From the NCBI RefSeq assembly GCF_000402035.1, contig NC_021287.1:1550001-1614000 (forward strand): a DNA stretch of 64,000 nt, in the 5' to 3' direction. The notes beneath the pieces were generated by a model that worked only from the letters and a program-made list of their open reading frames with translations, was not told the DNA's origin and ran no database searches. Source of the DNA: Caballeronia insecticola (GTDB lineage Bacteria; Pseudomonadota; Gammaproteobacteria; Burkholderiales; Burkholderiaceae). The position numbers were made by a program, and so were the translations under genes. Below are positions 16,712-25,300 of the stretch, piece after piece (the stretch's first letter is position 1; each line of letters begins with the position of its first letter).

Positions 16712-17167
16712 TCATCCGGCGCGGTCGATCTTCCGCGCCAGAATGATCGACGTCGTGGTTCGCTCGACGCCTTCGAGCCCGCCGATCTCATCGAGCAGAT
16801 CGTTCAGGCGGTCGGGAGAATCGGCGCGCAGCCACGCGACGTAATCGAACTCGCCGCTCACGGCGCAGAGCAATTGAATCTCGGGCATGCGCGCGAAACG
16901 CTTCTGCAAGTCGCGACCATACTTCGGCATGAGCTTGATGCCGACATACGCCTGAATGCTCGCATCCAGCACGTCCTGGCCGAGCCGCACCCCGTAGCCC
17001 GCGATCACGTTGTTCTTCTCCAGCCTCGCGATGCGCGCGATCACCGTCGTGCGCGCGACGCCCAGTTGCCGCGCGAGATGGGCGACGCTCTCACGCGCGT
17101 TCATCTGCAGGAGCGCGACGAGATTGCGGTCGATGTCGTCGAGCTGGTCGAGGCGCGGCGGTCTCAT
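16712..17167 (-). CDS. Lrp/AsnC family transcriptional regulator
   Basis: A 151-residue regulator with an N-terminal HTH (ARESVAHLARQLGVARTTVIARIARLEKN) and a C-terminal RAM ligand-binding domain (LLCAVSGEFDYVAWLRADSPD, typical SGxxDY). It binds amino acids and controls nearby genes. It is on the same strand as, and upstream of, the saccharopine-dehydrogenase-like gene, with the dyad at 16644-16679 between them. The family makes autoregulation and control of that enzyme likely. Confidence 0.9.
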   Translation of the reverse strand: MRPPRLDQLDDIDRNLVALLQMNARESVAHLARQLGVARTTVIARIARLEKNNVIAGYGVRLGQDVLDASIQAYVGIKLMPKYGRDLQKRFARMPEIQLLCAVSGEFDYVAWLRADSPDRLNDLLDEIGGLEGVERTTTSIILARKIDRAG

Positions 17168-17183
17168 GTAGGCGTCGTCCCTG

Positions 17184-17250
17184 GCGTTTTGCGTTTTGCG
17201 TTATGTGTTTTGAATGCAACCGCGCATTCGGCATCTTGTGTTTTGCATTA
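17184..17250. repeat. TTTTGCGTTTTGC repeat (member of the dispersed family)
   Basis: It contains GCGTTTTGCGTTTTGCG, TTTTGAATGCAA and GTTTTGCATTA within about 65 bases, directly upstream of the AsnC-family gene. The core words match the hairpin arms at 8385-8455. It sits between a divergent regulator start and the next gene's stop, as the other copies do. Confidence 0.55.
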
Positions 17251-17298
17251 TCGCCGACAAGCGACGGCTCAGACAGGCTCAGACAGACTCAGACGGCC

Positions 17299-18189
17299 TC
17301 ACACGCCCAGCCGCGCCACCATGAAATCGACGAAGCTCGCGAGCTTGGGCGTCGCGCGCATATCGCGCGGATAGACGAGATGCGCAGGCGATGGCTTCGG
17401 CAGAAAATCCTGCAACACCGCCACCAGCGCGCCGCTCTTCAGATCGTCTTCGACGAGCGCATGCGGTTGCAGCACGAGGCCGAAGCCCGCGAGCGCGGCC
17501 TTTCTGAGCGCCTGACCGTTGTTGGCTCTGAAGCGCGCCGACTGCGTGCGGCTCGAGTGCGTGGCATCGTCCTCGCCTTCGAGCCGCCAGCCCGCCTCGC
17601 GGCCCTGATGCACGAAGCCCAGACATTCGTGGCTGACGAGATCGGCGGGTGTCGCAGGCGTGCCGGCGCGGGCGAGATACGCGGGCGATGCGCACACGGT
17701 CATCGCGTAGGGCTTGAGCGGGCGCGCGATGAAACTCGAATCGGCGAGCGCACCGATGCGCACGGCCGCATCGAACCGGTCTTCGACGATATCGGCCATG
17801 CGGTTGCTGAGATCGAGTTCGACGGCGATCTGCGGAAACGCCGCGAGGAACTCGGTCACAGCGGGCGTGACGAACTGCACGCCGTAGGTCAGCGGCACGG
17901 TCACGCGCAGCACGCCGCGCGGTGTCGCGCTCATGGCTTCGGCGAGGGCATCGGCGGCGTCGACATCCGCGAGAATGCGCCGGCAGCGCTCGTAATATTC
18001 GCGGCCGATTTCGGTCAGGCTTTGGCGGCGCGTCGTGCGGACCATCAGACGCGCATCGAGCCGCGCTTCGAGCGCCTGAAGATGCTTGCCCGCCATCGGC
18101 GCGGAAATAGAAAAGTGCTCGGCGGCGGCGCTCAGGCTGCCCGCCTCGACGATGGTCACGAAGACCCGCATGCTCAACAAGGTGTCCAC
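17299..18189 (-). CDS. LysR family transcriptional regulator
   Basis: A LysR regulator of 296 residues when started at GTG 18189, which gives the typical DTLLSMRVFVTIVEAGSLSAAAEHF N-terminus. Its HTH is near residues 18-37 and is followed by the linker and a substrate-binding-like domain. In-frame starts further upstream exist but would give a non-LysR extension. It is divergent from the LTXXQ protein gene, 176 bases apart. Effector and target are unknown. Confidence 0.85.
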   Translation of the reverse strand: MDTLLSMRVFVTIVEAGSLSAAAEHFSISAPMAGKHLQALEARLDARLMVRTTRRQSLTEIGREYYERCRRILADVDAADALAEAMSATPRGVLRVTVPLTYGVQFVTPAVTEFLAAFPQIAVELDLSNRMADIVEDRFDAAVRIGALADSSFIARPLKPYAMTVCASPAYLARAGTPATPADLVSHECLGFVHQGREAGWRLEGEDDATHSSRTQSARFRANNGQALRKAALAGFGLVLQPHALVEDDLKSGALVAVLQDFLPKPSPAHLVYPRDMRATPKLASFVDFMVARLGV

Positions 18190-18364
18190 TACGCGAATTT
18201 TCCAGAGTCGTATCGAATGTAAGCAGATGTGGCAATGCGGTCGAATCCACATGCAATCGTGATACTAATATCCGCCAATGGCGTGCTTGGCGTGCTCGCC
18301 GCGATCGCTTTCCGGCAGCTTACTAGGCACGTCGCCTTTCATCTCCATCGAAGGTATTTTCCGA

Positions 18365-18883
18365 ATGAAAAGAACACTCGCTGCATTGGCCGCACTCTGC
18401 GCATTCAGCCCGGTTTTTGCGCAATCGTCCGCGCCGGCCGCGGCATCGGCGCCTGCCGTGCAAAACGCCGCGTCCGCACCGGCTGCCTCGAAGCGCGAAG
18501 CACGCGTCGAAGAGCGTATCGCGCAACTGCATGCGAGCCTCAAGATCACGCCGCAGCAGGAAACGCAATGGTCGGCCTTCGCCGACGTGATGCGCGACAA
18601 CGGCCGCACGATGGCCGATCTGTATCGCCAGCGCATTGCGCAACGCGACACAATGTCCGCGCTCGACGACATGAAACAATATGAGCAGATCACACAGGCC
18701 AACGCGGACGGCACGAAGCGCCTGGTCGCGGCGTTCGAGCCGCTGTACGCGAGTCTGTCTCCCGAACAGAAGAAGCTGGCCGATGCGAGCTTCCGCGAAG
18801 ACCACGGCAAGGCGCGGCAGAATCGCGCGCATCGACGTCCGCATGCGGCGGGTGCCGATGCCGCATCGACGACGAAGCCCTGA
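18365..18883 (+). CDS. LTXXQ motif (Spy/CpxP-like) periplasmic protein
   Basis: A 172-residue exported protein with signal peptide MKRTLAALAALCAFSPVFAQ (cleavage after the FAQ region). A Ser/Ala/Pro linker follows, then a helical domain with the motif LKITPQQETQW and a second, weaker repeat (SLSPEQKKLAD), typical of Spy/CpxP periplasmic chaperones. The C-terminus is basic and His-rich (ARQNRAHRRPH). Spy-type proteins protect envelope proteins from misfolding and are usually induced by envelope stress. The region just upstream may carry the responsive promoter. A strong terminator follows. Confidence 0.85.
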   Translation: MKRTLAALAALCAFSPVFAQSSAPAAASAPAVQNAASAPAASKREARVEERIAQLHASLKITPQQETQWSAFADVMRDNGRTMADLYRQRIAQRDTMSALDDMKQYEQITQANADGTKRLVAAFEPLYASLSPEQKKLADASFREDHGKARQNRAHRRPHAAGADAASTTKP

Positions 18884-18923
18884 AGCCCTGCGCATCGCCC
18901 GAAGACTCGCAGACAACGAGACG

Positions 18924-18956
18924 AGCCCGCATCGCACGATGCGGGCTTTTTTCTTT
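18924..18956 (+). terminator. intrinsic terminator after the LTXXQ gene
   Basis: An 11-bp perfect stem (AGCCCGCATCG / CGATGCGGGCT) with a two-base loop is followed by a run of T with a single C. It lies 41 bases after the stop. Confidence 0.9.
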
Positions 18957-19021
18957 CAGCGGGTGCAAAATAATGCGGTTGCCGTTACGATCCCGCACCG
19001 CCACCACTCGCGATCCGCATC

Positions 19022-19450
19022 ATGCTCCATCTGTCCCGCCTCGATCTAGCAACCGATCCCGACGCGCGCCGCGTCGTGAAGGACGAAGCCGTCTCCGTCG
19101 AATTCGCAGTCGCTCCGGGCGAGCTGATGAGTCTCGAAGGCCCGAACCGTTACGCGAGCGGCGATGCGATTGTCACCGGCAGCGGCGGCGAACGCTGGGT
19201 CGTGTCGCGCGCGCGGTTCGATGCGAAATATGCGCCCGAAGGCGGCATCGCGCATGGTGTGCCGGGCGTGTATCGCAACAAGCCGAGCGTCGTGCTGGCG
19301 AAAGAAATGCACGAACCCTTCTCGATCGCTCGCTCGGACGCCGGCGACATCCTCACCGGCGACGCAGGCGACTGGGTCATGCAATACGCGCCGGGCGATT
19401 ACGGCGTCGTGAAAGCGGCGCGCTTCGCGAAGGTTTATCGCTTGATTTAA
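19022..19450 (+). CDS. PGDYG family protein, 142 aa
   Basis: A 142-residue soluble protein whose C-terminal region carries the family-naming motif PGDYG (within QYAPGDYGVV, about residue 124). It has Trp- and Gly-rich segments and no signal peptide. The PGDYG family is functionally uncharacterised. Its last four bases overlap the stop of the convergent small gene. Confidence 0.75.
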   Translation: MLHLSRLDLATDPDARRVVKDEAVSVEFAVAPGELMSLEGPNRYASGDAIVTGSGGERWVVSRARFDAKYAPEGGIAHGVPGVYRNKPSVVLAKEMHEPFSIARSDAGDILTGDAGDWVMQYAPGDYGVVKAARFAKVYRLI

Positions 19451-19812
19451 GCGAAATCCTCGCCCATTTCGATTTCCACTTCACGCGGCACGGCCTCGCC
19501 GTTCGCATACGTTTCTTCGAGCGATCCGAGCGTTGCTTCCACATACGCGCGCAGCACCGCGTAACTGCGCGCGTGCAGACGCACCGGCATCGCGCGATAA
19601 CGCGACAGCGCGGCCGGATCGAAGCGCACGTCGATTGTGATGCGCCGCGCCGTCGAACCGAAACGCATCGCCACGTAGTGAATCACGAGCGAGGTGCGGC
19701 CCGCATCGTCGATGCGTTCGGCAAACTGCGTCTGCTCGGGGAAGAGATCGCAGATCACGTGCGCGAGCGTGTCGATGTCCGCGCTCGGACAGTCGTATTG
19801 GTAGTCGTCCAT
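19447..19812 (-). CDS. conserved hypothetical protein, 121 aa
   Basis: A small, acidic (EIEMGEDFA C-terminus) soluble protein with a beta-rich core (SLVIHYVAMRFGSTARRITIDVRF). It resembles small Burkholderiaceae DUF proteins but I cannot name the family with certainty. It is convergent with the PGDYG gene with a four-base overlap, and upstream of it lies a 13-base tandem repeat. No strong ribosome site is visible. Confidence 0.6.
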   Translation of the reverse strand: MDDYQYDCPSADIDTLAHVICDLFPEQTQFAERIDDAGRTSLVIHYVAMRFGSTARRITIDVRFDPAALSRYRAMPVRLHARSYAVLRAYVEATLGSLEETYANGEAVPREVEIEMGEDFA

Positions 19813-19841
19813 TCGATGTCGATATCCGGTTGAAGCACGCG

Positions 19842-19893
19842 CTTCAGTTACTCACTTCAGTTACTTACCTCAGTTACTCACCTCAGGCACTCG
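19842..19893. repeat. 13-base tandem repeat, four copies
   Basis: Units CTTCAGTTACTCA, CTTCAGTTACTTA, CCTCAGTTACTCA and CCTCAGGCACTCG follow each other without gaps. The last unit runs into the final codons of the downstream minus-strand gene (stop at 19883-19885). The array therefore sits at the 3' end of that gene. Confidence 0.85.
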
Positions 19894-20680
19894 GGCGTCC
19901 CGCGGCGGCACGGCGATAGTAGCGCACGAGCGCCATCGCGACGATCACGCCCAGCACGAGATACACGGCATCCGCTGCGATCAGCGGCACGAGGCGCGCC
20001 TGAAAGAGCGCCGCAGGCAAGCCGACGAGCGCATGTGCCGCGATCAGAACGCCGAGCGCGTGACGCGAGCGTTCGCGCAGCATCTGCCACATCAGCGCGG
20101 AAAAGCCGAGTTGCAGCACGAAGGCACTCGCCCGCTCGATGATGAAAATGCCCGCCGACACCGGCGACAGGCTCAACAGCACGAGATGAATGCGCGCGAT
20201 CGCTTCGAGCGGCGCATTGGCGAAATGCGCATCGAGCGTGCCGCGATTGGCGAGCACTGCATAGACGATCCATTGCACCTGCACCAGCACGCCGACGATC
20301 CACGCCTCCGCCCCGCCATGACCGATGCCCAGCCCGAGCGCGGGGCCGTGACGATCGAGCGCGCCCGGCTCGCGCGAGATGAGCCATTTCATCGCGAGAA
20401 AGCGCCCGACTTCCTCGCACAGACCCGCGACGACCGCGCCATAGACGACGAACACGGCCGGATTGACAAGCCAGCCCGACGTGAGCGGATTGCCGAGCAC
20501 GAAGCCGTGCAGCGCGCGCTCGATCACCATCGCGAAGAGCGCGAACACGCCGATGCCGAGGATCGCCTCACGCGGCGCGATATTGAAACGCGGCCGCAAC
20601 TTGCGATACGTCACGATAGGCATCGCGGCAATGACAAGCGTCGCGAACGCCAGACACAGCAAGGTCGAAACACTGACCAT
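19883..20680 (-). CDS. YhfC-family intramembrane metalloprotease-like protein
   Basis: A 265-residue inner-membrane protein with about seven hydrophobic segments. The motif EEVGRF (E89, E90, R93) and a later HGGAEA (H121, E125) form the candidate metal-binding site of the YhfC/CPBP-like intramembrane peptidases. Its ATG follows the ptxS stop directly (TGAATG), so it is the last gene of the ketogluconate operon and translationally coupled. The substrate of the protease is unknown. Co-operonic position next to a LacI repressor is unexpected. Confidence 0.75.
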   Translation of the reverse strand: MVSVSTLLCLAFATLVIAAMPIVTYRKLRPRFNIAPREAILGIGVFALFAMVIERALHGFVLGNPLTSGWLVNPAVFVVYGAVVAGLCEEVGRFLAMKWLISREPGALDRHGPALGLGIGHGGAEAWIVGVLVQVQWIVYAVLANRGTLDAHFANAPLEAIARIHLVLLSLSPVSAGIFIIERASAFVLQLGFSALMWQMLRERSRHALGVLIAAHALVGLPAALFQARLVPLIAADAVYLVLGVIVAMALVRYYRRAAAGRPSA

Positions 20681-21760
20681 TCAAGTTCCTTGTGATGCGT
20701 GTTGCGCGTTCCCGGCCGTCGATGCGCGCACGACGAGTTCGCCCGGCAGCAGGCATTCGCGCGCGGGCATCCCGGCGCCGCCGAGCCGTTCGTGAAGAAA
20801 CTCGACCGCGCGCCGGCCGATGTCGTAAGTCGGCTGACGCACCGTCGTCATGCCGGCGAGCTGCGCCCATTCGGAGTCGTCGATCGACATCAGCGCGACG
20901 CTCGACTGCCAGTTCGCGCCGTGACGTTCCTTCAAATGCACCGCGACGCGCAGCGCCACGGGCCCGTTCGCCGCGAAGAGCGCGACGCGCTTGCTCGCCG
21001 TCTTCGCCGCTTCGACGCGCGCATCGAGTTCGTCGAGCGCAGGCGATGCATCGGCGAGATCGAACACGAGCGTCGAGCCGCTCGCATGCAGCGCCGCGAC
21101 GGTCTCGCGGAACGCAGCCTCGCGCTGACGCCGCGAACTCACATGCGTGACGGGCTGCACGATGAACAGCAGCTCGTCGAAGCCTTCGTCGATCAGATGA
21201 CGCGTCGCGAGTTGCACGGCGGCAGGATTGTCGAGCCCGACCATATCGGTGACGAGGCCTTCCACCGAGCGATCCACAAGCACGACCGGAATGCCGCCTT
21301 GCGCGAAACCTTGCAGCAGTTCTTCCTTCACGCCCAGCGCATTGACGATCACGCCTTCGACGCGATACGTCGTGAGCAATTGCAGATAGCGCCGCTCCAT
21401 ATCGATCTCGTTGGCCGCGTGACAGATGAGCGGCATATAGCCGAGCGCATGACACGCAGCCTCGACGCCTTGCAGCACTTCGACGGAATAGGGATTGGTC
21501 AGGTCGGCGAGCAGCATGCCGATCAGGCGATTGCGCCCGCGTTTCAGGCCGCGCGCCATCTGGTTCGGCCGATAGTCGAGCTTGGCGATGGCCGCCTCGA
21601 TCCGCTCGCGCAGATCGGGCGACAGCACGCCCGTCTCGCCGTTCAGATAGCGTGAGATGCTGGTCTTGCCGGTGCCGGCTTCGCGGGCGACATCGGTGAT
21701 GGTCGCGCGGCGCGCGCCGAACGAAGGCGGGCGGTTCGTCAAAGTGGGATCGTCGGACAT
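20681..21760 (-). CDS. ptxS: LacI family regulator of the ketogluconate operon (PtxS-like)
   Basis: A 359-residue LacI-family repressor with an N-terminal HTH (ATITDVAREAGTGKTSISRY), hinge helix (NQMARGLKRGRN) and periplasmic-binding-like effector domain. ATG 21760 is preferred over GTG 21775. In pseudomonads PtxS binds a TGAAACCGGTTTCA-type palindrome and is released by 2-ketogluconate. Here a matching palindrome TGGAACCGGTTCCA lies at 26143-26156, at the head of the operon. The gene follows kguD and precedes the YhfC-like gene. Confidence 0.85.
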   Translation of the reverse strand: MSDDPTLTNRPPSFGARRATITDVAREAGTGKTSISRYLNGETGVLSPDLRERIEAAIAKLDYRPNQMARGLKRGRNRLIGMLLADLTNPYSVEVLQGVEAACHALGYMPLICHAANEIDMERRYLQLLTTYRVEGVIVNALGVKEELLQGFAQGGIPVVLVDRSVEGLVTDMVGLDNPAAVQLATRHLIDEGFDELLFIVQPVTHVSSRRQREAAFRETVAALHASGSTLVFDLADASPALDELDARVEAAKTASKRVALFAANGPVALRVAVHLKERHGANWQSSVALMSIDDSEWAQLAGMTTVRQPTYDIGRRAVEFLHERLGGAGMPARECLLPGELVVRASTAGNAQHASQGT

Positions 21761-21865
21761 AGTGGTGGTGGGCACCGCGCTTCGCCGTCTGGCGGGCGCG
21801 ATGCCGTCATTATCGTTCTCCTCGCATCGCGCATGTTAGCGCATGCGCGGGTCCGATCCCCGGCT

Positions 21866-22834
21866 TCAGCGCGCGAGCACGTCGCGATTGACGATGTTCT
21901 GCGTAAGCGTGCCATCCAGCGCGCCGACGAGATTTTCCGCGGCGTTGCGCGCCATCGCGTGACGCGTCTCGTGTGTGGCCGAGCCGATGTGCGGCAGCGC
22001 GACGACGTTATGCATCGCGAGCAGCGGCGAGTCGGCGGGCAGCGGTTCCTGCTCGAACACGTCGAGGCCGGCGCCGCGAATCGTGCCGTTTTTGAGGGCT
22101 TCGATGAGCGCGGCTTCATCGACCGTCGGGCCGCGCGATGCATTAATCAGGATCGCGCTCTGCTTCATCTTCCTGAGCTCGTTCGCCCCGATGATGCCGC
22201 GCGTCGCGGCCGTGAGCGGCACTTGCAGGCACACGAAGTCGGACTGCGCGAGCAGGTCGTCGAGTTCGACGCGCCTCGCGCCGTAGTCCTTCTCCGCCTG
22301 CTCGTTCGCGCTGCGGTTGGTGTACAGCACGTTCATGCGAAAGCCGAGCGCCGCACGCCGCGCCACCGCCCCGCCGATGCGCCCCAGTCCCACGATGCCG
22401 AGCGTCTTGCCCTGCACGTCGACGCCGAAGCACGACTCGCCGATGCTCGCCTTCCAGTTGCCTTGCTTCACCCATTCGGCGAGTTCGACGACGCGGCGCG
22501 CGCTCGCGAGGATCAGTGCGAAGACGGTATCGGCGGTGGATTCGGTCAGCACGTCGGGCGTATGCGTGAGCACGATGCCGCGCCGCGTGAGGTCATCGAC
22601 ATCGAACTGATCGAAGCCGACGGAGACGGTCGAGAGCGCTTTGAGTCGCGTCGCGCCGTCGATCATGTCGGCGGAGATTTTCACGCTCGCGCCGATAGCG
22701 CCGTCCGCGTCCTTCAGCGCCGCGACGAATGCCGCATGATCTTTCGGGTCGACGTTCACCACTTCGGCATGTTCGCGCAGGTACGCTTCGACGTCGGAGG
22801 GCAAGGTTTTATACGCTACGATCTTTCGGGTCAT
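21866..22834 (-). CDS. kguD: 2-ketogluconate (6-phosphate) reductase, D-2-hydroxyacid dehydrogenase family
   Basis: A 322-residue enzyme with the nucleotide-binding motif GLGRIGGAVARRA, the catalytic Arg in NASRGPTVDE, the Glu in FEQEP, and the catalytic His in LPHIGSATHETR. It belongs to the GhrB/KguD group. In the context of the operon it should reduce 2-keto-6-phosphogluconate to 6-phosphogluconate, which enters the Entner-Doudoroff or pentose-phosphate routes. Substrate choice between phosphorylated and free ketogluconate is an inference from context. Confidence 0.85.
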   Translation of the reverse strand: MTRKIVAYKTLPSDVEAYLREHAEVVNVDPKDHAAFVAALKDADGAIGASVKISADMIDGATRLKALSTVSVGFDQFDVDDLTRRGIVLTHTPDVLTESTADTVFALILASARRVVELAEWVKQGNWKASIGESCFGVDVQGKTLGIVGLGRIGGAVARRAALGFRMNVLYTNRSANEQAEKDYGARRVELDDLLAQSDFVCLQVPLTAATRGIIGANELRKMKQSAILINASRGPTVDEAALIEALKNGTIRGAGLDVFEQEPLPADSPLLAMHNVVALPHIGSATHETRHAMARNAAENLVGALDGTLTQNIVNRDVLAR

Positions 22835-22903
22835 GGGCAGGTTCAGTGTGAGTGTGATGTCGATCTATCAGCTTGCTCTATAGCACAATAAACGCGACCC
22901 GCT

Positions 22904-24184
22904 TTATGGCCGCACGGCCACGCCCGCGCGAACCGCGGCTTGCGGTTTGACAGCCAGTGTCAGCCACACCGAAAGCAGCAGCGCCGCGCTCATGAACACA
23001 TACGATGCGGCGGGCGATCCGGTCGCGCCGTTCAGATAGCCGACGAAATACGAACCGACGAACGAGCCCAGCGCGCCCATGCTGTTGATCAGCGCCATCG
23101 CTCCGCCCGCGACGTTCTTCGGCAGAAGCTCGGGCACGATCGCGAAGAACGGCCCGTACGGCGCATACATCGCCGCGCCCGCGATCACGAGCAGCGCATA
23201 CGACGCCCAGAAGTTGCTCGAACCGAGCAGATACGATCCCGCGAACGCCACCGCGCCGATCAGCAGGAACGGCCACACGAAGGCCTTGCGCGCCTGCAAT
23301 TTGTCGGAGGCCCACGAGGCCAGCAGCATCGCAATGGTCGCGGCGAGATACGGCACCGCCGAGAGCCAGCCCGTTGCGACCATGCCGAGCGTCGAGCCAT
23401 TCTTCAGAATCGACGGCAGCCACAGCACGAAGCCATACACGCCGATGCTCCAGCAGAAGTACTGCGCGCACAGCTTGATCACCGCCGGCGACTTGAACGC
23501 CTCGCGATAATTCTTGACCGGCTTGATGGCGGCCTGCTCGGCGCGCAGGGTTGCGTCGAGATCGCTCTTTTCCTGCTCGGTGAGCCATTTCACCTGCGCG
23601 GGCTTGTCCTTCACGATGAACCACCAGATCACCGCCCATACGACCGCCGGCAAACCTTCCGCGATGAACATGTGACGCCAGCCGAACGAGTTCACGAGAT
23701 AGCCCGACACGACCGACATCCACAGCACCGTCACCGGATTGCCGAGAATAAGAAACGTGTTGGCGCGCGAGCGTTCGGACTTCGTGAACCAGTTCGCGAT
23801 GAAGACGAGCATCGCGGGCATCACCGCCGCCTCGACGACGCCGAGCACGAAGCGGATCGCCATCAGCGACGGGATGTTGCTCACCATGCCCGTCAGCGTC
23901 GCGCATCCGCCCCACAGCACGAGGCTCCAGAACACGAGTTTCTTCACGCTGCGGCGTTCGGCGTAGATCGCGCCCGGGATCTGAAAGAAGAAGTAGCCGA
24001 GAAAAAACAGCGCACCGATCAACGACGACAGTCCCTTGCCGATGCCGAGATCCTGATTGATGCCCGCGGCCGCGGCGAAGCCGTAGTTGGCGCGGTCGAG
24101 ATACGCGAGGCTGTACGTGATGAAGACGATCGGCATGATCGCCCACCAGCGGCGCACGGCAAGCTTGGGAGTTGTGGATTGCAT
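22904..24184 (-). CDS. kguT: MFS 2-ketogluconate transporter
   Basis: A 426-residue MFS permease with about twelve hydrophobic segments and the anion:cation symporter-type N-terminus (AIMPIVFITYSLAYLDRANY). It fits the phthalate/glucarate/ketogluconate carriers. ATG 24184 has GGAGAC upstream; an upstream start exists. Its position between the kinase and reductase genes supports a role in 2-ketogluconate uptake across the inner membrane. Confidence 0.85.
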   Translation of the reverse strand: MQSTTPKLAVRRWWAIMPIVFITYSLAYLDRANYGFAAAAGINQDLGIGKGLSSLIGALFFLGYFFFQIPGAIYAERRSVKKLVFWSLVLWGGCATLTGMVSNIPSLMAIRFVLGVVEAAVMPAMLVFIANWFTKSERSRANTFLILGNPVTVLWMSVVSGYLVNSFGWRHMFIAEGLPAVVWAVIWWFIVKDKPAQVKWLTEQEKSDLDATLRAEQAAIKPVKNYREAFKSPAVIKLCAQYFCWSIGVYGFVLWLPSILKNGSTLGMVATGWLSAVPYLAATIAMLLASWASDKLQARKAFVWPFLLIGAVAFAGSYLLGSSNFWASYALLVIAGAAMYAPYGPFFAIVPELLPKNVAGGAMALINSMGALGSFVGSYFVGYLNGATGSPAASYVFMSAALLLSVWLTLAVKPQAAVRAGVAVRP

Positions 24185-24251
24185 GGTTGTCTCCGAACGC
24201 AATTCGGTTGAGTCTTTCGGTGGCTGGCCTCAGGTTGACTTCAGGCTGTCC

Positions 24252-25250
24252 TCAGGCCAGATCGAACGCGGCTTTGGCCGTCTTGTCGTTGGAATCTTTT
24301 TCGAGCGCGTCGAGCGCGGCGCGTGTCGGCAGGCCTTCGCTGTCGCCGATCACCTGAATCGCCAGCGCGCCGATGCGGTTGCCGCGCGCGATCGCGTGAC
24401 GCACGTCGCGCCCTTCGAGCAGCGCGCTCACCACGCCGACCGCGAAGCCGTCGCCGGCGCCGACCGTATCGACGACATTCGCGACCGGCACCGCCGGCAC
24501 GATGCCCTCTTCGTCCTGCGCCGTGCGGAAGTACGCACCGTGCGCGCCCAGCTTCACGACGACGCCCTTCGCGCCCTGATCGAGATAGAACGCGGCGATG
24601 TCTTCGGGCTTCGCGTAACCCGTGAGCGTCAAGCCCTCGGCGACGCCCGGCAGCACCCAGTCAGCGAGCGCGGCGAGCGCGTTGAGCGACTCGGCCATCG
24701 CTTCGCGCGACGGCCAGAGCGTCGGGCGCAGATTGGGGTCGAAGGAGATCGTTTTGCCTGCGGCACGCATTTCCCGGGCCATATGGAACGCGAGTTCGCG
24801 CGACGTGGCGGAAATCGCGGGCGCGACGCCCGTCAGATGCAGATGACGCGCGCCGAGCACGTAATCCGCGGCGTAATCGTCGATCGAAAGATGGCTCGCG
24901 GCCGAACCGCGACGGAAGTATTCGACCGCCGGATCGCTGCCGTCGTCGCACTTGCCTTTCAGCTGGAACCCGGTCGGATAGCGTTCGTCGATGCTCACGC
25001 GCTGTGCGTCGATGCCCTCGGCCGCCAGCACGTCGAGCACGTAGCGGCCGAACGAATCGCGGCCCACGCGGCTCATCCAGCCCACCTTGAAGCCAAGGCG
25101 CGAAAGACCGATCGCGACATTCAGGTCGGCGCCCGCCACCCGCTTCGTGAAGTGGCCGACGCGGGCGAGATCGCCGGTGTCGGCTGCGACGAACATCGTC
25201 ATCGCTTCACCGTAAGTGACGACGTCGAGAGCTTCGGGCTTGGCTTGCAT
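24252..25250 (-). CDS. kguK: PfkB family 2-ketogluconate kinase
   Basis: A 332-residue ribokinase-family enzyme. The N-terminal region has TYGEAMTMF and the sugar-binding G-AD-N motif (AGADLNVAIGLSRLG). The C-terminal PfkB signature DTVGAGDGFAVG contains the catalytic Asp. By context it phosphorylates 2-ketogluconate at C6. The related 2-keto-3-deoxygluconate kinases are the alternative. ATG 25250 is preferred, with AGGAC upstream. Second gene of the operon. Confidence 0.85.
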   Translation of the reverse strand: MQAKPEALDVVTYGEAMTMFVAADTGDLARVGHFTKRVAGADLNVAIGLSRLGFKVGWMSRVGRDSFGRYVLDVLAAEGIDAQRVSIDERYPTGFQLKGKCDDGSDPAVEYFRRGSAASHLSIDDYAADYVLGARHLHLTGVAPAISATSRELAFHMAREMRAAGKTISFDPNLRPTLWPSREAMAESLNALAALADWVLPGVAEGLTLTGYAKPEDIAAFYLDQGAKGVVVKLGAHGAYFRTAQDEEGIVPAVPVANVVDTVGAGDGFAVGVVSALLEGRDVRHAIARGNRIGALAIQVIGDSEGLPTRAALDALEKDSNDKTAKAAFDLA

Positions 25251-25260
25251 GTCGAGTCCT

Positions 25261-25300
25261 TTGCAAATGAATGCTGAATGCAAAATGCGTAATTCAAAAT
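25261..25300. repeat. GAATGCAAAA repeat (member of the dispersed family)
   Basis: It contains TTTGCAAATGAATGC, GAATGCAAAATGCG and AATTCAAAATGCC within 40 bases, in the gap between kguE and kguK. The core words match the arms of the hairpin at 8385-8455. Confidence 0.5.
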
